From Chloroflexi bacterium bin20 (lineage in GTDB: Bacteria; Chloroflexota; Anaerolineae; Aggregatilineales; Phototrophicaceae), in assembly GCA_002238485.1 (NCBI GenBank), contig MPMG01000002.1:240689-304688 (forward strand): a stretch of 64,000 bases of DNA, read 5' to 3'. This document shows positions 1 to 10,295 of the stretch, in pieces (position 1 is the first letter of the stretch; each line of letters opens with the position of its first letter). The position numbers were made by a program, and so were the translations under genes. The notes below the pieces were generated by a model. The model worked only from the letters and a program-made list of their open reading frames with translations, searched no databases and was not told where the DNA came from.

Positions 1-475
1 CACGAAAAGAAAAGGCCCGTCCACAAAAGCCTTCTGCCATCAACTGCCTGGCGAGCGTCAGAGCCGGGAAGAAGCGAAAATTGAATGTCAGCTGCGCCTT
101 GACGCCAGCGGCACGCACGGCTTCTGCCATCTCAAAGGCTTCGCTTTCATTCATGGCCAGTGGCTTTTCGCAATAAATGTGCTTGCCAGCGGCTGCGGCA
201 GCCAGAGCGATCTCGTGATGCGAGTTGTTGGGCGTGCAGATGTCGATGGCGTCGATGTCATCGCGCGCCAGCAGGTCGCGATAGTCGGCGCTGTATTCGT
301 CACAGCCGATTTCGTCAGCGGCGGCACGGGCGGTGGATTCGCGCGTGGTGGCTACAGCCGAGATCTGTATGCTGTCGGCGGGCAAGCCATAGTGGAAAGG
401 GATGGCGCGGTAGGCGGCGGCATGCACGCGCCCGATCCCGCCATAGCCGATCAGCCCGATTTTGATGTTTGGCAT
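1..475 (-). CDS. Gfo/Idh/MocA-family NAD(P)-dependent oxidoreductase (3' end outside window)
   Basis: The reverse strand reads an N-terminal Rossmann fold beginning MPNIKIGLIGYGGIG, with the dinucleotide-binding glycine pattern, then the family's EKPLA motif near residue 106 that carries the conserved lysine. About 158 residues are visible; the C-terminal substrate domain lies beyond base 1. The ORF track missed it because it runs off the edge. It is the last visible gene of the E2-E1-SorC-epimerase operon, 30 nt after the epimerase-like gene, so it probably oxidises or epimerises a sugar or polyol in the same pathway. The family is clear; the substrate cannot be told. Confidence 0.85.
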   Translation of the reverse strand, partial: MPNIKIGLIGYGGIGRVHAAAYRAIPFHYGLPADSIQISAVATTRESTARAAADEIGCDEYSADYRDLLARDDIDAIDICTPNNSHHEIALAAAAAGKHIYCEKPLAMNESEAFEMAEAVRAAGVKAQLTFNFRFFPALTLARQLMAEGFCGRAFSFR

Positions 476-505
476 CGTGTTCTTTCCTTGTTTCTATGTG
501 GCAAA

Positions 506-1267
506 TCATTTCCCCCGCATTGCCGCGCGCAGCTTGTTCACAGCCGCCGTGATTTCGCCAGTGCCTGGCTGCAGCTTGCCATTGGGTCCTTTCAGCAGCG
601 GCGACGAAAACTCGCCGACGGTCATGCCAGCCGCGATGAACTCGCCGACATTGCCAGCATTCAAGCCGCCATCTTCCATCAGCTCAATGCGGTCGGTCAT
701 GTCGGCTGCCGCAATCATGTCGTGCAGCTGGTGGATGGTGCGCAAGACGTTGGGGTCGATTGTATGCGGGCTGCCGCCGCCAGTCGTGGCTTTCCAAAAT
801 GGCGCGCGGCTTTCGTATTCAATGATGTCGATATGCGGATGGATGAACTGCTCGAATGCGACAGCTGGCAGTCCCTGCCAAGCCCAGACGCCCACTTTCA
901 AGCCCAGCTTCTCTTTGATGTACGTGATATTTTGGAAGATCATCTCGTTGGTCGTCTCCAGCGGCAGGCTGATCAGACTGACGCCCAGGTCGGCCAGCTG
1001 GTCGAAGACGTTGAAGCCGGGGCGCATCATTTGCAGTTGCGCTTCGACCTCCAGCGATGTGCTCTTGCAGACGGCTTCAATAATATCGTAGCCGCCGCGG
1101 GGCATGGCGAAATCCATGTACTTGCCGTCTCGCACTTCAATATGCAGCCAGTCGACGCCAGCCGCCTCGAGTTCTTGCACCTGCGCGCCCAACACGGCGT
1201 AATCCGCCCAAAACAAACCAGCCGCGATTTTGCACTGCTGCGTTACCTGTCCGATTGGCATGCTCAT
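506..1267 (-). CDS. Ribulose-phosphate 3-epimerase-like TIM-barrel protein, divergent
   Basis: 253 residues, slightly longer than typical Rpe (about 220-230). The first metal/catalytic motif reads HIEVRDGKYM where Rpe normally has H-x-D-x-M-D-G, so the first aspartate is glutamate. The late E-D-G-G motif keeps the second catalytic aspartate. The second histidine motif (V-H-L-M) is not recognisable. It follows the SorC regulator by 38 nt and precedes the oxidoreductase by 30 nt. Family membership is read from motifs and overall pattern. Given the altered site and the sugar-regulated operon, it may act on a pentulose or related sugar phosphate other than ribulose 5-phosphate. Confidence 0.7.
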   Translation of the reverse strand: MSMPIGQVTQQCKIAAGLFWADYAVLGAQVQELEAAGVDWLHIEVRDGKYMDFAMPRGGYDIIEAVCKSTSLEVEAQLQMMRPGFNVFDQLADLGVSLISLPLETTNEMIFQNITYIKEKLGLKVGVWAWQGLPAVAFEQFIHPHIDIIEYESRAPFWKATTGGGSPHTIDPNVLRTIHQLHDMIAAADMTDRIELMEDGGLNAGNVGEFIAAGMTVGEFSSPLLKGPNGKLQPGTGEITAAVNKLRAAMRGK

Positions 1268-1305
1268 CCTCCTGATACCATGCGAAACCTCAGCGCTGTA
1301 GCCAA

Positions 1306-2292
1306 TTACCTCAGAGGGTTGGCCCTGGGGGGAGTTTCCAGCACGCTGGCAGCCGTCTGCTCATCGGTGACCAGCACATCAATCGCGCCACTGGCCAGCG
1401 CTCCGTGGATGGCGCGCGCTTTGTTTCGTCCCACAGCCACGGCGATGGTCTGCGGCACCGCGCACAGCTCGTCCAACGTAACGCCGATGATGCGCCCGTT
1501 CAGTTCGCAGGGGAAAAGCTGCCCGGCGCTGTCGAAGATCTGCCAAGCCATATCGCCGGCCGCGCCACATCGCCGATAGGCACGCAGCTGGTCTGAATCG
1601 GCGACACCTGCACGCACGAAGCCCGATGTGGCCGGGTCGAGGTTGCCAATGCCCACCAGGGCGATATCCGCGCGCCGCACCTGGGCCAACGTATGCCCGA
1701 CCACCGCCTGCTGACGGATGATTGCGGCGGCTTCGGCATTATCCGCCAGCAAGGGCGACGACAAATACTGCGCTTGCCCGCCCAGCTTCTGCGCCAGCTG
1801 CCGAGTCAACGCCGAGCTGTCGTATTCTTTGAGCGCCTGGGGCAGGCTGCCGGTGGCTTGCACGACAGTGACATCGGCATGGAAGTCGCGACGGATGGCG
1901 CTGATGACTTCATAGGTGGTGCTTCCAAAGCAGATGGACATGGTCGCGCCGGCCGTCAGCGCCTCTTCCAGATAGCGCGCCGCCAGTTGCGCTGTTTGCC
2001 GCAGCAGCAGCACCGCATCGCCCACGCCCGATTGCAGCGCCAGCGCCTGTCGCAAGCCAAAACGCCGCATCAGCCGCTCTTCCAGCTCACCCGCCCGTTT
2101 GAGCGGATAGTCGATCGAGATGCGCACCACTTGCGTTTCGCGCGCTTCTTTCAAAAGTCGATAAACCTTCACGCGCGACAAATCCAGCGCCGCAGCGATC
2201 TGGCTCTGCGTCAACTCGCGTTCGTAATACATGGCCGCCACCTTTGCCAGCAGCTCGTGATGGGCGGCATTGAGCAGTGACGGCACAGCCAT
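1306..2292 (-). CDS. SorC/DeoR-type sugar-binding transcriptional regulator
   Basis: 328 residues. An N-terminal helix-turn-helix (LTQSQIAAALDLSRVKVYRL, about residues 27-46) is followed by a long C-terminal effector domain with the SorC-family stretches VGIGNLDPATSGFV and NGRIIGVTLDEL, which in this family bind phosphorylated sugars. The ATG abuts the stop codon of the E1 gene with no spacer, so the two are translationally coupled. The likely target is the direct repeat just downstream of the operon's own promoter at 6085-6113, giving autoregulation by a sugar phosphate. The family is certain; effector and operator are inferred. Confidence 0.9.
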   Translation of the reverse strand: MAVPSLLNAAHHELLAKVAAMYYERELTQSQIAAALDLSRVKVYRLLKEARETQVVRISIDYPLKRAGELEERLMRRFGLRQALALQSGVGDAVLLLRQTAQLAARYLEEALTAGATMSICFGSTTYEVISAIRRDFHADVTVVQATGSLPQALKEYDSSALTRQLAQKLGGQAQYLSSPLLADNAEAAAIIRQQAVVGHTLAQVRRADIALVGIGNLDPATSGFVRAGVADSDQLRAYRRCGAAGDMAWQIFDSAGQLFPCELNGRIIGVTLDELCAVPQTIAVAVGRNKARAIHGALASGAIDVLVTDEQTAASVLETPPRANPLR

Positions 2293-4755
2293 CTAGATGC
2301 CGTCCCGGCTGCGGCGCAGCATCTCGCGCGTGGATTGGTCTGTCGCCGGTCGATGACCGGGCAGCGGCAATATGCGCTGGTGAATCGTGTCGATGATGGC
2401 GGCGGCGCTGGGGAAGAAAGCCTCGTCCAGTTCGGCTGGCGGGGTGATCCAGTTGCGGGCGCCCAGCACAGCCACCGGCGCATCCAAGAAGTCAAATGCC
2501 AGTTGGCTCAAGTTGGATGCCAGACTGTGCAGGAAAGAGCCGCGTTCTGTGGCGTCCGATACCAGCAACGCACGCCCGGTTTTCCGCGCCGATTCTAGCA
2601 GCGGCTGCAAGTTGAGCGGGTTCAAAAAGCGGGCATCGATGACTTCGGCGCTCAGGTTGTGCTGGTTTTGCAAGCGCTCCGCCGCCTCCAGCGCTCGATA
2701 CAGCGCCGCGCCGATGGTGATGATGCTGATGTCGGCGCCAGCGCGATGAATTTGCGGTTCGCCTTCGGGCACTTCGTAATAATCGACTGGCACGCCGCCC
2801 GCAAAGAGCGTCTCGGGCTGGCTGTAGAGTCGCTGACTTTCGAAGAAGACGACCGGGTCTGTGCCGCGCAGCGCCCGATTTAGCATACCTTTGGCATCGT
2901 AGGGCGTGGCGGGAAAGTAGACTTTCAAGCCCGGGATATGCGCGACCAGCGAGCTCCAGTCTTGCGAATGCTGCGCGCCATATTTCATGCCCACCGAGAC
3001 GCGCAGCACCAGTGGCATGCGCAAGGCATTGGCAGACATAGCTTGCCACTTTGCCATTTGGTTGAAGATTTCATCGCCCGCCCGCCCCATGAAATCGCAA
3101 TACATCAATTCAGGCACGGCACGTCCACCCGCCAGCGCATAGCCGACTGCCGTGCCTACGATGGCTGCTTCGCTGATGGGGCTGTTAAACAGGCGATGGT
3201 AGGGAATAGCTTCGGTGAGTCCGCGATAGGCCCCAAATGCCCCGCCCCAGTCGCGGTTTTCTTCTCCATAGGCGATCATGCTCGGGTCGGCGTAAAAGCG
3301 GTGCAACATCGCTTCAAAGATGGCTTCAGCATAAGTCAGTGTGCGCAGCCTGGGCGTGGGCGCTCCATCGCTGTCGAAGCCGAAACGATGCTTTGCCGCC
3401 GTGACGCCGAGCCGCGTCTTGTCCAGAGGCAGCAGCACCTCGGGTTCTCGGTCGTCCAGCGCCTCGGCTGTCTGGTTGGAGAACATCATCGCGCCGATCG
3501 CATCGCCAGCGGGGTCGAGGCCTGGTGACAAGTCCGGGTCGATAGCGGCGCGAATGACAGTCTCGATCTGCCTGACGATGCTTTCGTCGATCGCGGCCAG
3601 CTGCGCGCCGTCGGCATGTCCATTTTGGCAGAGATAATCGGCATAACTGCGCAGGGAGTCCTGCGCGCGCCACAGCTCAATTTCGTCACGCTCGCGGTAG
3701 GACGAGGCATCGCTGGGTGAATGCCCGCTGTAGCGATAGGTAATGACATCCAGCAGAGCCGGACCGCGCCCTTCCAGCAACAGAGATTTCTTGCGGCGGG
3801 TGGCATCGGCAACAGCCAGCGGATCATAGCCATCAATGCGCTCGGCGTGCATGGCATCGGCATTGACGCCCAATGCCACGCGGGCCAGCATGCCGTGTCC
3901 TAGCGTTTCTCCCTGGGGCTGCCCGCCCATGCCATAAAAATTGTTGACAAAATTGAACAGAATCGGCGGCGCGCCACCCAGCTCGGCATCCCACAATGTG
4001 TGATATTGGTCCATGGCGGCGAAGTTGAGCGCTTCCCAGACAGGACCGCTGGCCACGGACGAATCGCCGATATTGACGATGACGATGCCCGGCTTGCGAT
4101 TGATCCGTTTGTAGAGCGCCATGCCCAGGGCGATATCGGCGCTGCCGCCCACAATGGCGTTGTTGGGCATGATGCCAAAAGGCGGAAAGAAGGTGTGCAT
4201 GCTGCCGCCCATGCCCTTGTTAAAGCCGGTCACGCGGGCGAAAATCTCGGCATAGGCGCTATAGATCAGCCAATCCCGCGCCAGCGAATGTTCATTCGTA
4301 TAGTCGTCCAGCGACTCCACGACAGTCAGAGCCGCCGCGTCCATGTAGCCTTCCATAGTGCGCAGCAGATGCGCCGCGTCCAGCTGACGAATAGCCGCCA
4401 GCCCTTTCGCCAAGATCTCGCCGTGGCTGCGGTGGCTGCCCAGGATGAAGTCACAGGCATCCAGCGCCAGACATTGCCCGACAGCCGCCGCTTCTTGCCC
4501 GATCGACAGATGCGCTGGTCCACTGTGCTGATAGGCAATGCCGCGATAGGCGCCAGCTTTTTTGATGCTGTCCAGCGCTGTTTCGAACTCGCGGATGAGG
4601 CGCATGTCGTGATACACCATCAGCAGCTGCTCCCGCGAATAATGCGCGGCTTCGGCGATTGGATCGCGCTGGTAGGCATTGACCGGGATCTGCGGCGCGC
4701 AAATGACGTTGCGGCTGCGCGCCTCGGTCGGATCAATGGTCAGGGATTTGGGCAT
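2293..4755 (-). CDS. 2-oxoacid dehydrogenase E1, alpha and beta subunits fused (branched-chain/acetoin type)
   Basis: 820 residues from the ATG at 4755, preceded by AGAAGGA at good spacing; this start also removes the overlap with the E2 gene implied by the track's 838-residue ORF. The N-terminal half is E1-alpha: a thiamine-diphosphate motif reading GDSSVASG...FNFVNN (GDS where GDG is usual) and the [10 protein letters not shown] loop. The C-terminal half is E1-beta with its [19 protein letters not shown] stretch. It would decarboxylate a 2-oxoacid, or cleave acetoin, onto the lipoyl group of the E2 encoded upstream. No E3 (dihydrolipoamide dehydrogenase) is nearby. The substrate is uncertain. 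Confidence 0.9.
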   Translation of the reverse strand: MPKSLTIDPTEARSRNVICAPQIPVNAYQRDPIAEAAHYSREQLLMVYHDMRLIREFETALDSIKKAGAYRGIAYQHSGPAHLSIGQEAAAVGQCLALDACDFILGSHRSHGEILAKGLAAIRQLDAAHLLRTMEGYMDAAALTVVESLDDYTNEHSLARDWLIYSAYAEIFARVTGFNKGMGGSMHTFFPPFGIMPNNAIVGGSADIALGMALYKRINRKPGIVIVNIGDSSVASGPVWEALNFAAMDQYHTLWDAELGGAPPILFNFVNNFYGMGGQPQGETLGHGMLARVALGVNADAMHAERIDGYDPLAVADATRRKKSLLLEGRGPALLDVITYRYSGHSPSDASSYRERDEIELWRAQDSLRSYADYLCQNGHADGAQLAAIDESIVRQIETVIRAAIDPDLSPGLDPAGDAIGAMMFSNQTAEALDDREPEVLLPLDKTRLGVTAAKHRFGFDSDGAPTPRLRTLTYAEAIFEAMLHRFYADPSMIAYGEENRDWGGAFGAYRGLTEAIPYHRLFNSPISEAAIVGTAVGYALAGGRAVPELMYCDFMGRAGDEIFNQMAKWQAMSANALRMPLVLRVSVGMKYGAQHSQDWSSLVAHIPGLKVYFPATPYDAKGMLNRALRGTDPVVFFESQRLYSQPETLFAGGVPVDYYEVPEGEPQIHRAGADISIITIGAALYRALEAAERLQNQHNLSAEVIDARFLNPLNLQPLLESARKTGRALLVSDATERGSFLHSLASNLSQLAFDFLDAPVAVLGARNWITPPAELDEAFFPSAAAIIDTIHQRILPLPGHRPATDQSTREMLRRSRDGI

Positions 4756-4786
4756 CGACGATGTCCTTCTGATTTTCTTTCTGAGA

Positions 4787-6070
4787 TCAGCCCAGCGCCA
4801 GCAGGTCAATATCGGCGATATTGCGGCAGAGCGCCCTCAAGAAACGGGCGGCCGGCGCGCCATCCACCACTTGGTGATTGATGGTCAGCGACAAGCTGAT
4901 ATGCGGGACAAAGGCCACTTCTCCCTCGCCTTCGATTGGCTTCAGCTGCATGGCGCCCAGGCCCAGCAAAGCTACCTGCGGTGGATTCAACAGTGGCGTG
5001 AAGCTCTCGATGCCCAGCGAGCCCAGATTGCTGACGGTGAAGGTGCCGCCATGCAGCTGATCGGGCAGGATCTTGCCAGCCCGACAAGCCTCTGCCAGCT
5101 GCTGGGCGTCTTCTGCCAGCTTTCGTAGCGGGAGTTGGTCGGCATCGCGCAGCACCGGCGCCAGCAAACCTCGCTCAGTATCCACCGCTTGCGCCAGATG
5201 GACAGCTGCGTGCTGATAGATAGTGTCGTTTTCAAAGAGCGCGTTGATGTTGGGGAATTGCGGCAGAGTGCGGGCCGCGGCAAAAAGCAGCAGCTCGTTG
5301 ATGCCGACGCCGCGCAATCCCAGGGATTCGGGACTATTTTTCAGGCGGGCGCGGAATGCTTTCAGCGCAGTCGCATCGGCATTTGCATGCATTGTCAGCT
5401 GCGCTGTGCTTTGCAGGGAATGCAGCATGCGCGTGGCGATCGTCTTGCGCGTGCCTCGCAGCGGGATTTCTGCAACAGCGCGCGACTCGGCGACCGGCAA
5501 AAGGTCGGCTTTCTTGACGCGACCGGGAGTTGCCTCGCCCAAAGTGTAGTCGCCGCTGTCCAGCATGGCTTGGGCAACCGGACTTACGCTTGGTCTGTTC
5601 TTCAGCGCCGCTTCAATATCGCGCTCGATAATCCGTCCCTCCGGTCCGCTGCCCGACACATCGCTGGTATCGAGTCGCTTGCGCTGGGCCAGGTTGCGCG
5701 CTCGTGGCGAGATTTTCTGGCGCGTTTCTGACTCGACAACAGGGGGTGGCGGAGAATCGACAGGGACGGGCAACGTGTTGGCAGGACTCTTTTGCGCTGG
5801 CTGGAAAGACCGCCAATCATCAAGTGGCTCGCCGGCTTCGCCAACCACAGCAAGATCAGAAAGCACCGGCGCTTCTTCGCCCACATCGACCAAGCGCGCC
5901 AGCAATGTTCCAGTGGCCGAGCTTTCGACTTCCAGGGTGGCTTTGTCGGTTTCGATCTCGCAGAGCAGGTCGCCGGCGGTGATGCTGTCGCCAATCTCAA
6001 CATGCCAGGCGAGGATGATGGCGCTTTCGACTGTATTGCCCAGCTTGGGCAAAATGATGCTTTCCGCCAC
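4787..6070 (-). CDS. Dihydrolipoamide acyltransferase, E2 of the same 2-oxoacid dehydrogenase complex
   Basis: 427 residues, GTG start. Domains in order: lipoyl domain with the modified lysine in [13 protein letters not shown] (about residues 38-50), a proline-rich linker, a peripheral-subunit-binding domain ([16 protein letters not shown], then GPEGRI), and the acyltransferase core ending with the catalytic INHQVVDG motif. It is the first gene of the operon, 44 nt downstream of a TTGACA-17-TACACT promoter, and precedes E1 by 31 nt. Only one lipoyl domain is present. It transfers the acyl group to CoA; acyl identity is unknown. Confidence 0.93.
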   Translation of the reverse strand: MAESIILPKLGNTVESAIILAWHVEIGDSITAGDLLCEIETDKATLEVESSATGTLLARLVDVGEEAPVLSDLAVVGEAGEPLDDWRSFQPAQKSPANTLPVPVDSPPPPVVESETRQKISPRARNLAQRKRLDTSDVSGSGPEGRIIERDIEAALKNRPSVSPVAQAMLDSGDYTLGEATPGRVKKADLLPVAESRAVAEIPLRGTRKTIATRMLHSLQSTAQLTMHANADATALKAFRARLKNSPESLGLRGVGINELLLFAAARTLPQFPNINALFENDTIYQHAAVHLAQAVDTERGLLAPVLRDADQLPLRKLAEDAQQLAEACRAGKILPDQLHGGTFTVSNLGSLGIESFTPLLNPPQVALLGLGAMQLKPIEGEGEVAFVPHISLSLTINHQVVDGAPAARFLRALCRNIADIDLLALG

Positions 6071-6084
6071 GAGCGACCCCCGTG

Positions 6085-6113
6085 CATTTGCACAGCATCA
6101 GTTCATTTGCACA
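6085..6113 (-). promoter_or_regulatory. Candidate SorC operator: direct repeat TGTGCAAATG x2
   Basis: On the minus strand the ten bases TGTGCAAATG occur twice, at 6104-6113 and 6085-6094, with a 19-bp period (about two helical turns). The downstream copy extends into the palindrome GTGCA-TT-TGCAC. The repeats begin one base after the -10 box, so a bound protein would block transcription. SorC-family regulators commonly bind direct or inverted repeats near their own promoters, and a SorC gene lies in this operon. Confidence 0.55.
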
Positions 6114-6114
6114 G

Positions 6115-6143
6115 AGTGTATGCTAGTTCAGCAGGTTTGTCAA
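6115..6143 (-). promoter_or_regulatory. Sigma70-like promoter of the E2-E1-SorC operon
   Basis: Read on the minus strand, TTGACA (6138-6143) and TACACT (6115-6120) are separated by exactly 17 nt. This is the best match to the vegetative consensus that I found in the window. It points at the E2 gene, whose GTG lies 44 nt downstream of the -10 box. Confidence 0.75.
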
Positions 6144-6176
6144 GGGCTGTGCTGTGGCTTGCGCGCTCTATGCAGT

Positions 6177-8324
<2,148 letters not shown>

Positions 8325-8380
8325 GGTCGGCTGGTCTGTCCATCGCTGTTCACATTGTACCTGCTGCGCGGGTAGAACGT

Positions 8381-8386
8381 TATACT
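8381..8386 (+). promoter_or_regulatory. -10 box immediately before the cysteine-synthase-like start (possible leaderless transcript)
   Basis: TATACT ends one base before an ATG (8387) and seven bases before a second in-frame ATG (8393). Initiation at the usual distance from a -10 box would fall at or very near the second ATG. No Shine-Dalgarno sequence precedes either ATG, which fits a leaderless mRNA. I could not identify a convincing -35 box. Confidence 0.4.
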
Positions 8387-8392
8387 ATGCGC

Positions 8393-9352
8393 ATGCAAAC
8401 GCGACCCGCCACTTCTGTGCTGGATCTGATCGGCCAGACGCCACTGGTCGAGTTGGCGCGCATCACCCGCGAGCTGGACGGGCAGATTTTCGCCAAAGTC
8501 GAATTCCTTAATCCCGGCTATTCCAAGAAAGACCGCATCGCGCTGCAACTCATCAAAGACGCAGAAGCCAGCGGCGCGCTGCAAAGAGGCGATACAGTCG
8601 TCGAACTGACCAGCGGCAACACGGGCACGGGCTTGGCGATCGTCTGCGCAGCCAAGGGCTATCATTTTGTGGCGGTCATGTCGCGCGGCAATTCGCCAGA
8701 GCGCGCGCGCATGATGACGGCGCTGGGCGCAGAAGTCGTGCTGGTCGATCAATGCGCTGGCTCGGCGCCCGGCGAAGTATCGGGCGAAGACCTGGCGCTG
8801 GTGGAAGCGCGCGCCCAGGCAATCGTCGGCGAGCGCAAAGCTTTTCGCGCCGACCAATTTCAGCTGGCTGGCAATGCCCGCGCCCACTACCTGCACACGG
8901 CGCCGGAGATTTGGCAGCAAAGCGGCGGCATCGATGTCTTTTGCGACTTCATCGGCAGCGGCGGCTCATTCGCCGGCTGCGCGCGTTATTTCAAAGAGCG
9001 CAACCCGTCCCTGCGCTGCTATGTGGTGGAGCCGGCGGGCGCTGCGGCTTTTGCAGGCGAAGCGGTCAGCCGACCCAATCACAAAATCCAGGGCGGTGGT
9101 TATGCCATGTGCCAGCTTGCGCAGATCGACCGCGCGCTGGTGGATGGCTGCCTGCAGGTCGGCGATGTGGCGGCCGCGGAGATGACGCGAAGGCTGGCAA
9201 GCGAAGAAGGCCTATTCGCCGGTTATTCCTCCGGCGCAAATCTGGCGGCGGCGCTGCAATTGCTGGGCGGCGCAGAGCGTGGCGCGCGCATCGCCATCCT
9301 GCTCTGCGATAGCGGCTTGAAATACCTGAGCGGCGATCTGTTTCGCGCATGA
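8393..9352 (+). CDS. PLP-dependent cysteine synthase / cystathionine beta-synthase-like enzyme
   Basis: 319 residues from the second ATG; the track's start is two codons earlier at 8387. Fold-type II PLP motifs are clear: the PLP lysine in NPGYSKKDRIA (S-x-K-D-R, with K in place of the usual V), the phosphate/substrate loop TSGNTGTG, and a C-terminal SGANLAAA...LLCDSGLKYLS. It probably makes cysteine or a related beta-substituted alanine from O-acetylserine or O-phosphoserine. Length fits CysK/CysM without a CBS domain. No serine acetyltransferase lies nearby, so the exact substrate is open. Confidence 0.88.
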   Translation: MQTRPATSVLDLIGQTPLVELARITRELDGQIFAKVEFLNPGYSKKDRIALQLIKDAEASGALQRGDTVVELTSGNTGTGLAIVCAAKGYHFVAVMSRGNSPERARMMTALGAEVVLVDQCAGSAPGEVSGEDLALVEARAQAIVGERKAFRADQFQLAGNARAHYLHTAPEIWQQSGGIDVFCDFIGSGGSFAGCARYFKERNPSLRCYVVEPAGAAAFAGEAVSRPNHKIQGGGYAMCQLAQIDRALVDGCLQVGDVAAAEMTRRLASEEGLFAGYSSGANLAAALQLLGGAERGARIAILLCDSGLKYLSGDLFRA

Positions 9353-9415
9353 GTAAACAAAAGTACGGCATGAAAGGGTAAGCACATAGACACAAGGGAT
9401 AGCAATCTGTGACTG

Positions 9416-9442
9416 TGTAAGGGCGAGCCATTGGGTCGACCG
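9416..9442. repeat. Dispersed palindromic repeat family B, copy at 9.4 kb
   Basis: Matches the AGGGGCGAGCCATTGGGTCG pattern seen at a dozen intergenic sites in this window. It lies between the convergent cysteine-synthase-like and membrane-protein genes. Confidence 0.7.
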
Positions 9443-9456
9443 TCGCTTTGCTTGGT

Positions 9457-10290
9457 TCACTGCCCCAGCCGCCAGCGCAGATGCCGCCACAGCAGCCAGG
9501 CCGCGCACTCGCGCATCAACAGCACCAGCCCGACAGCCACCAGCCACCAGCCGCGGCTCGTCATCCACAGGCCCAGCAGCAGTGGCAGCAGTCCCAACGC
9601 CAGGTACAGGCACAGCCCGGCAAAGGCCACATCGCGACGCTGCCAGTCGAAGGCGCTCGCCCACATGCCGCAGACCACCGCCACCGCCAGGGTCTGCGCC
9701 AACTGCGCATAATAAACCGCCAGCCCCAACGCCAGCAGCAGCAGCAAACGCGTTTGTTCACCGCCCAAAATTTGCTGGTCGGTGAGCGCCAGCCAAATGC
9801 CGAGCAGCGCCAGCAGCAGCCAAAAGGCCACGCCCAGCCACAGCGTCAATCGCGCCAGAAACCGCAGCGGCAACAGCCAGACTCCGCGCTGTGCGATGCC
9901 GATAGCGCAAGACCAGGTCGCTCGCAATGGACCGCCCGGCAGCGCGCAAAGCAGCGGCCAGGTGTGCCAATGCCGTTCTCGCGCGATGCCCGCCAAAATC
10001 TCGCTGGTCAGCAGCGCGCCCAGCAACGGCACGATGGCCGGCAGCAACAGCGGCGACAGCACCAGCAACGTAAGCAGGACGACTGGCAGCGTGAAAAACA
10101 GCATCAAGAACTGTGGCGCATAGAAGAGCGAGCCAATGCCAAGAACAACCACCAACAGCAGCAGCTTGCGCGAGGCAGGCCAGGGCGATCCTTGGCGCGC
10201 TATAGGTCGATCTGCCTGGCTCAAGCGTCGGACAAGCGGGTCGTCGCGGTCGGGCTGCGCCAGCGCCTGCCACAGTCGCCAAGAAAGCAC
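9457..10290 (-). CDS. Unknown multi-pass membrane protein, co-transcribed with the chaperonin-like gene
   Basis: 277 residues, GTG start, only 5 nt after the chaperonin-like stop codon. After a charged N-terminal segment of about 40 residues there are roughly six or seven hydrophobic stretches very rich in leucine, such as LLLLVVVLGIGSLFYA and LLLLLALGLAVYYAQLA. I see no catalytic or transporter motif and do not recognise a family. Tight coupling suggests its product works with, or is assembled by, the chaperonin-like protein; that is inference. Confidence 0.75.
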   Translation of the reverse strand: MLSWRLWQALAQPDRDDPLVRRLSQADRPIARQGSPWPASRKLLLLVVVLGIGSLFYAPQFLMLFFTLPVVLLTLLVLSPLLLPAIVPLLGALLTSEILAGIARERHWHTWPLLCALPGGPLRATWSCAIGIAQRGVWLLPLRFLARLTLWLGVAFWLLLALLGIWLALTDQQILGGEQTRLLLLLALGLAVYYAQLAQTLAVAVVCGMWASAFDWQRRDVAFAGLCLYLALGLLPLLLGLWMTSRGWWLVAVGLVLLMRECAAWLLWRHLRWRLGQ

Positions 10291-10295
10291 GGCGA

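Noticed and set aside
179-1579. 466-residue plus-strand ORF
   Set aside because: It is antisense to the oxidoreductase, epimerase-like and SorC genes. The product is low-complexity and matches nothing; long shadow ORFs are expected in high-GC DNA.
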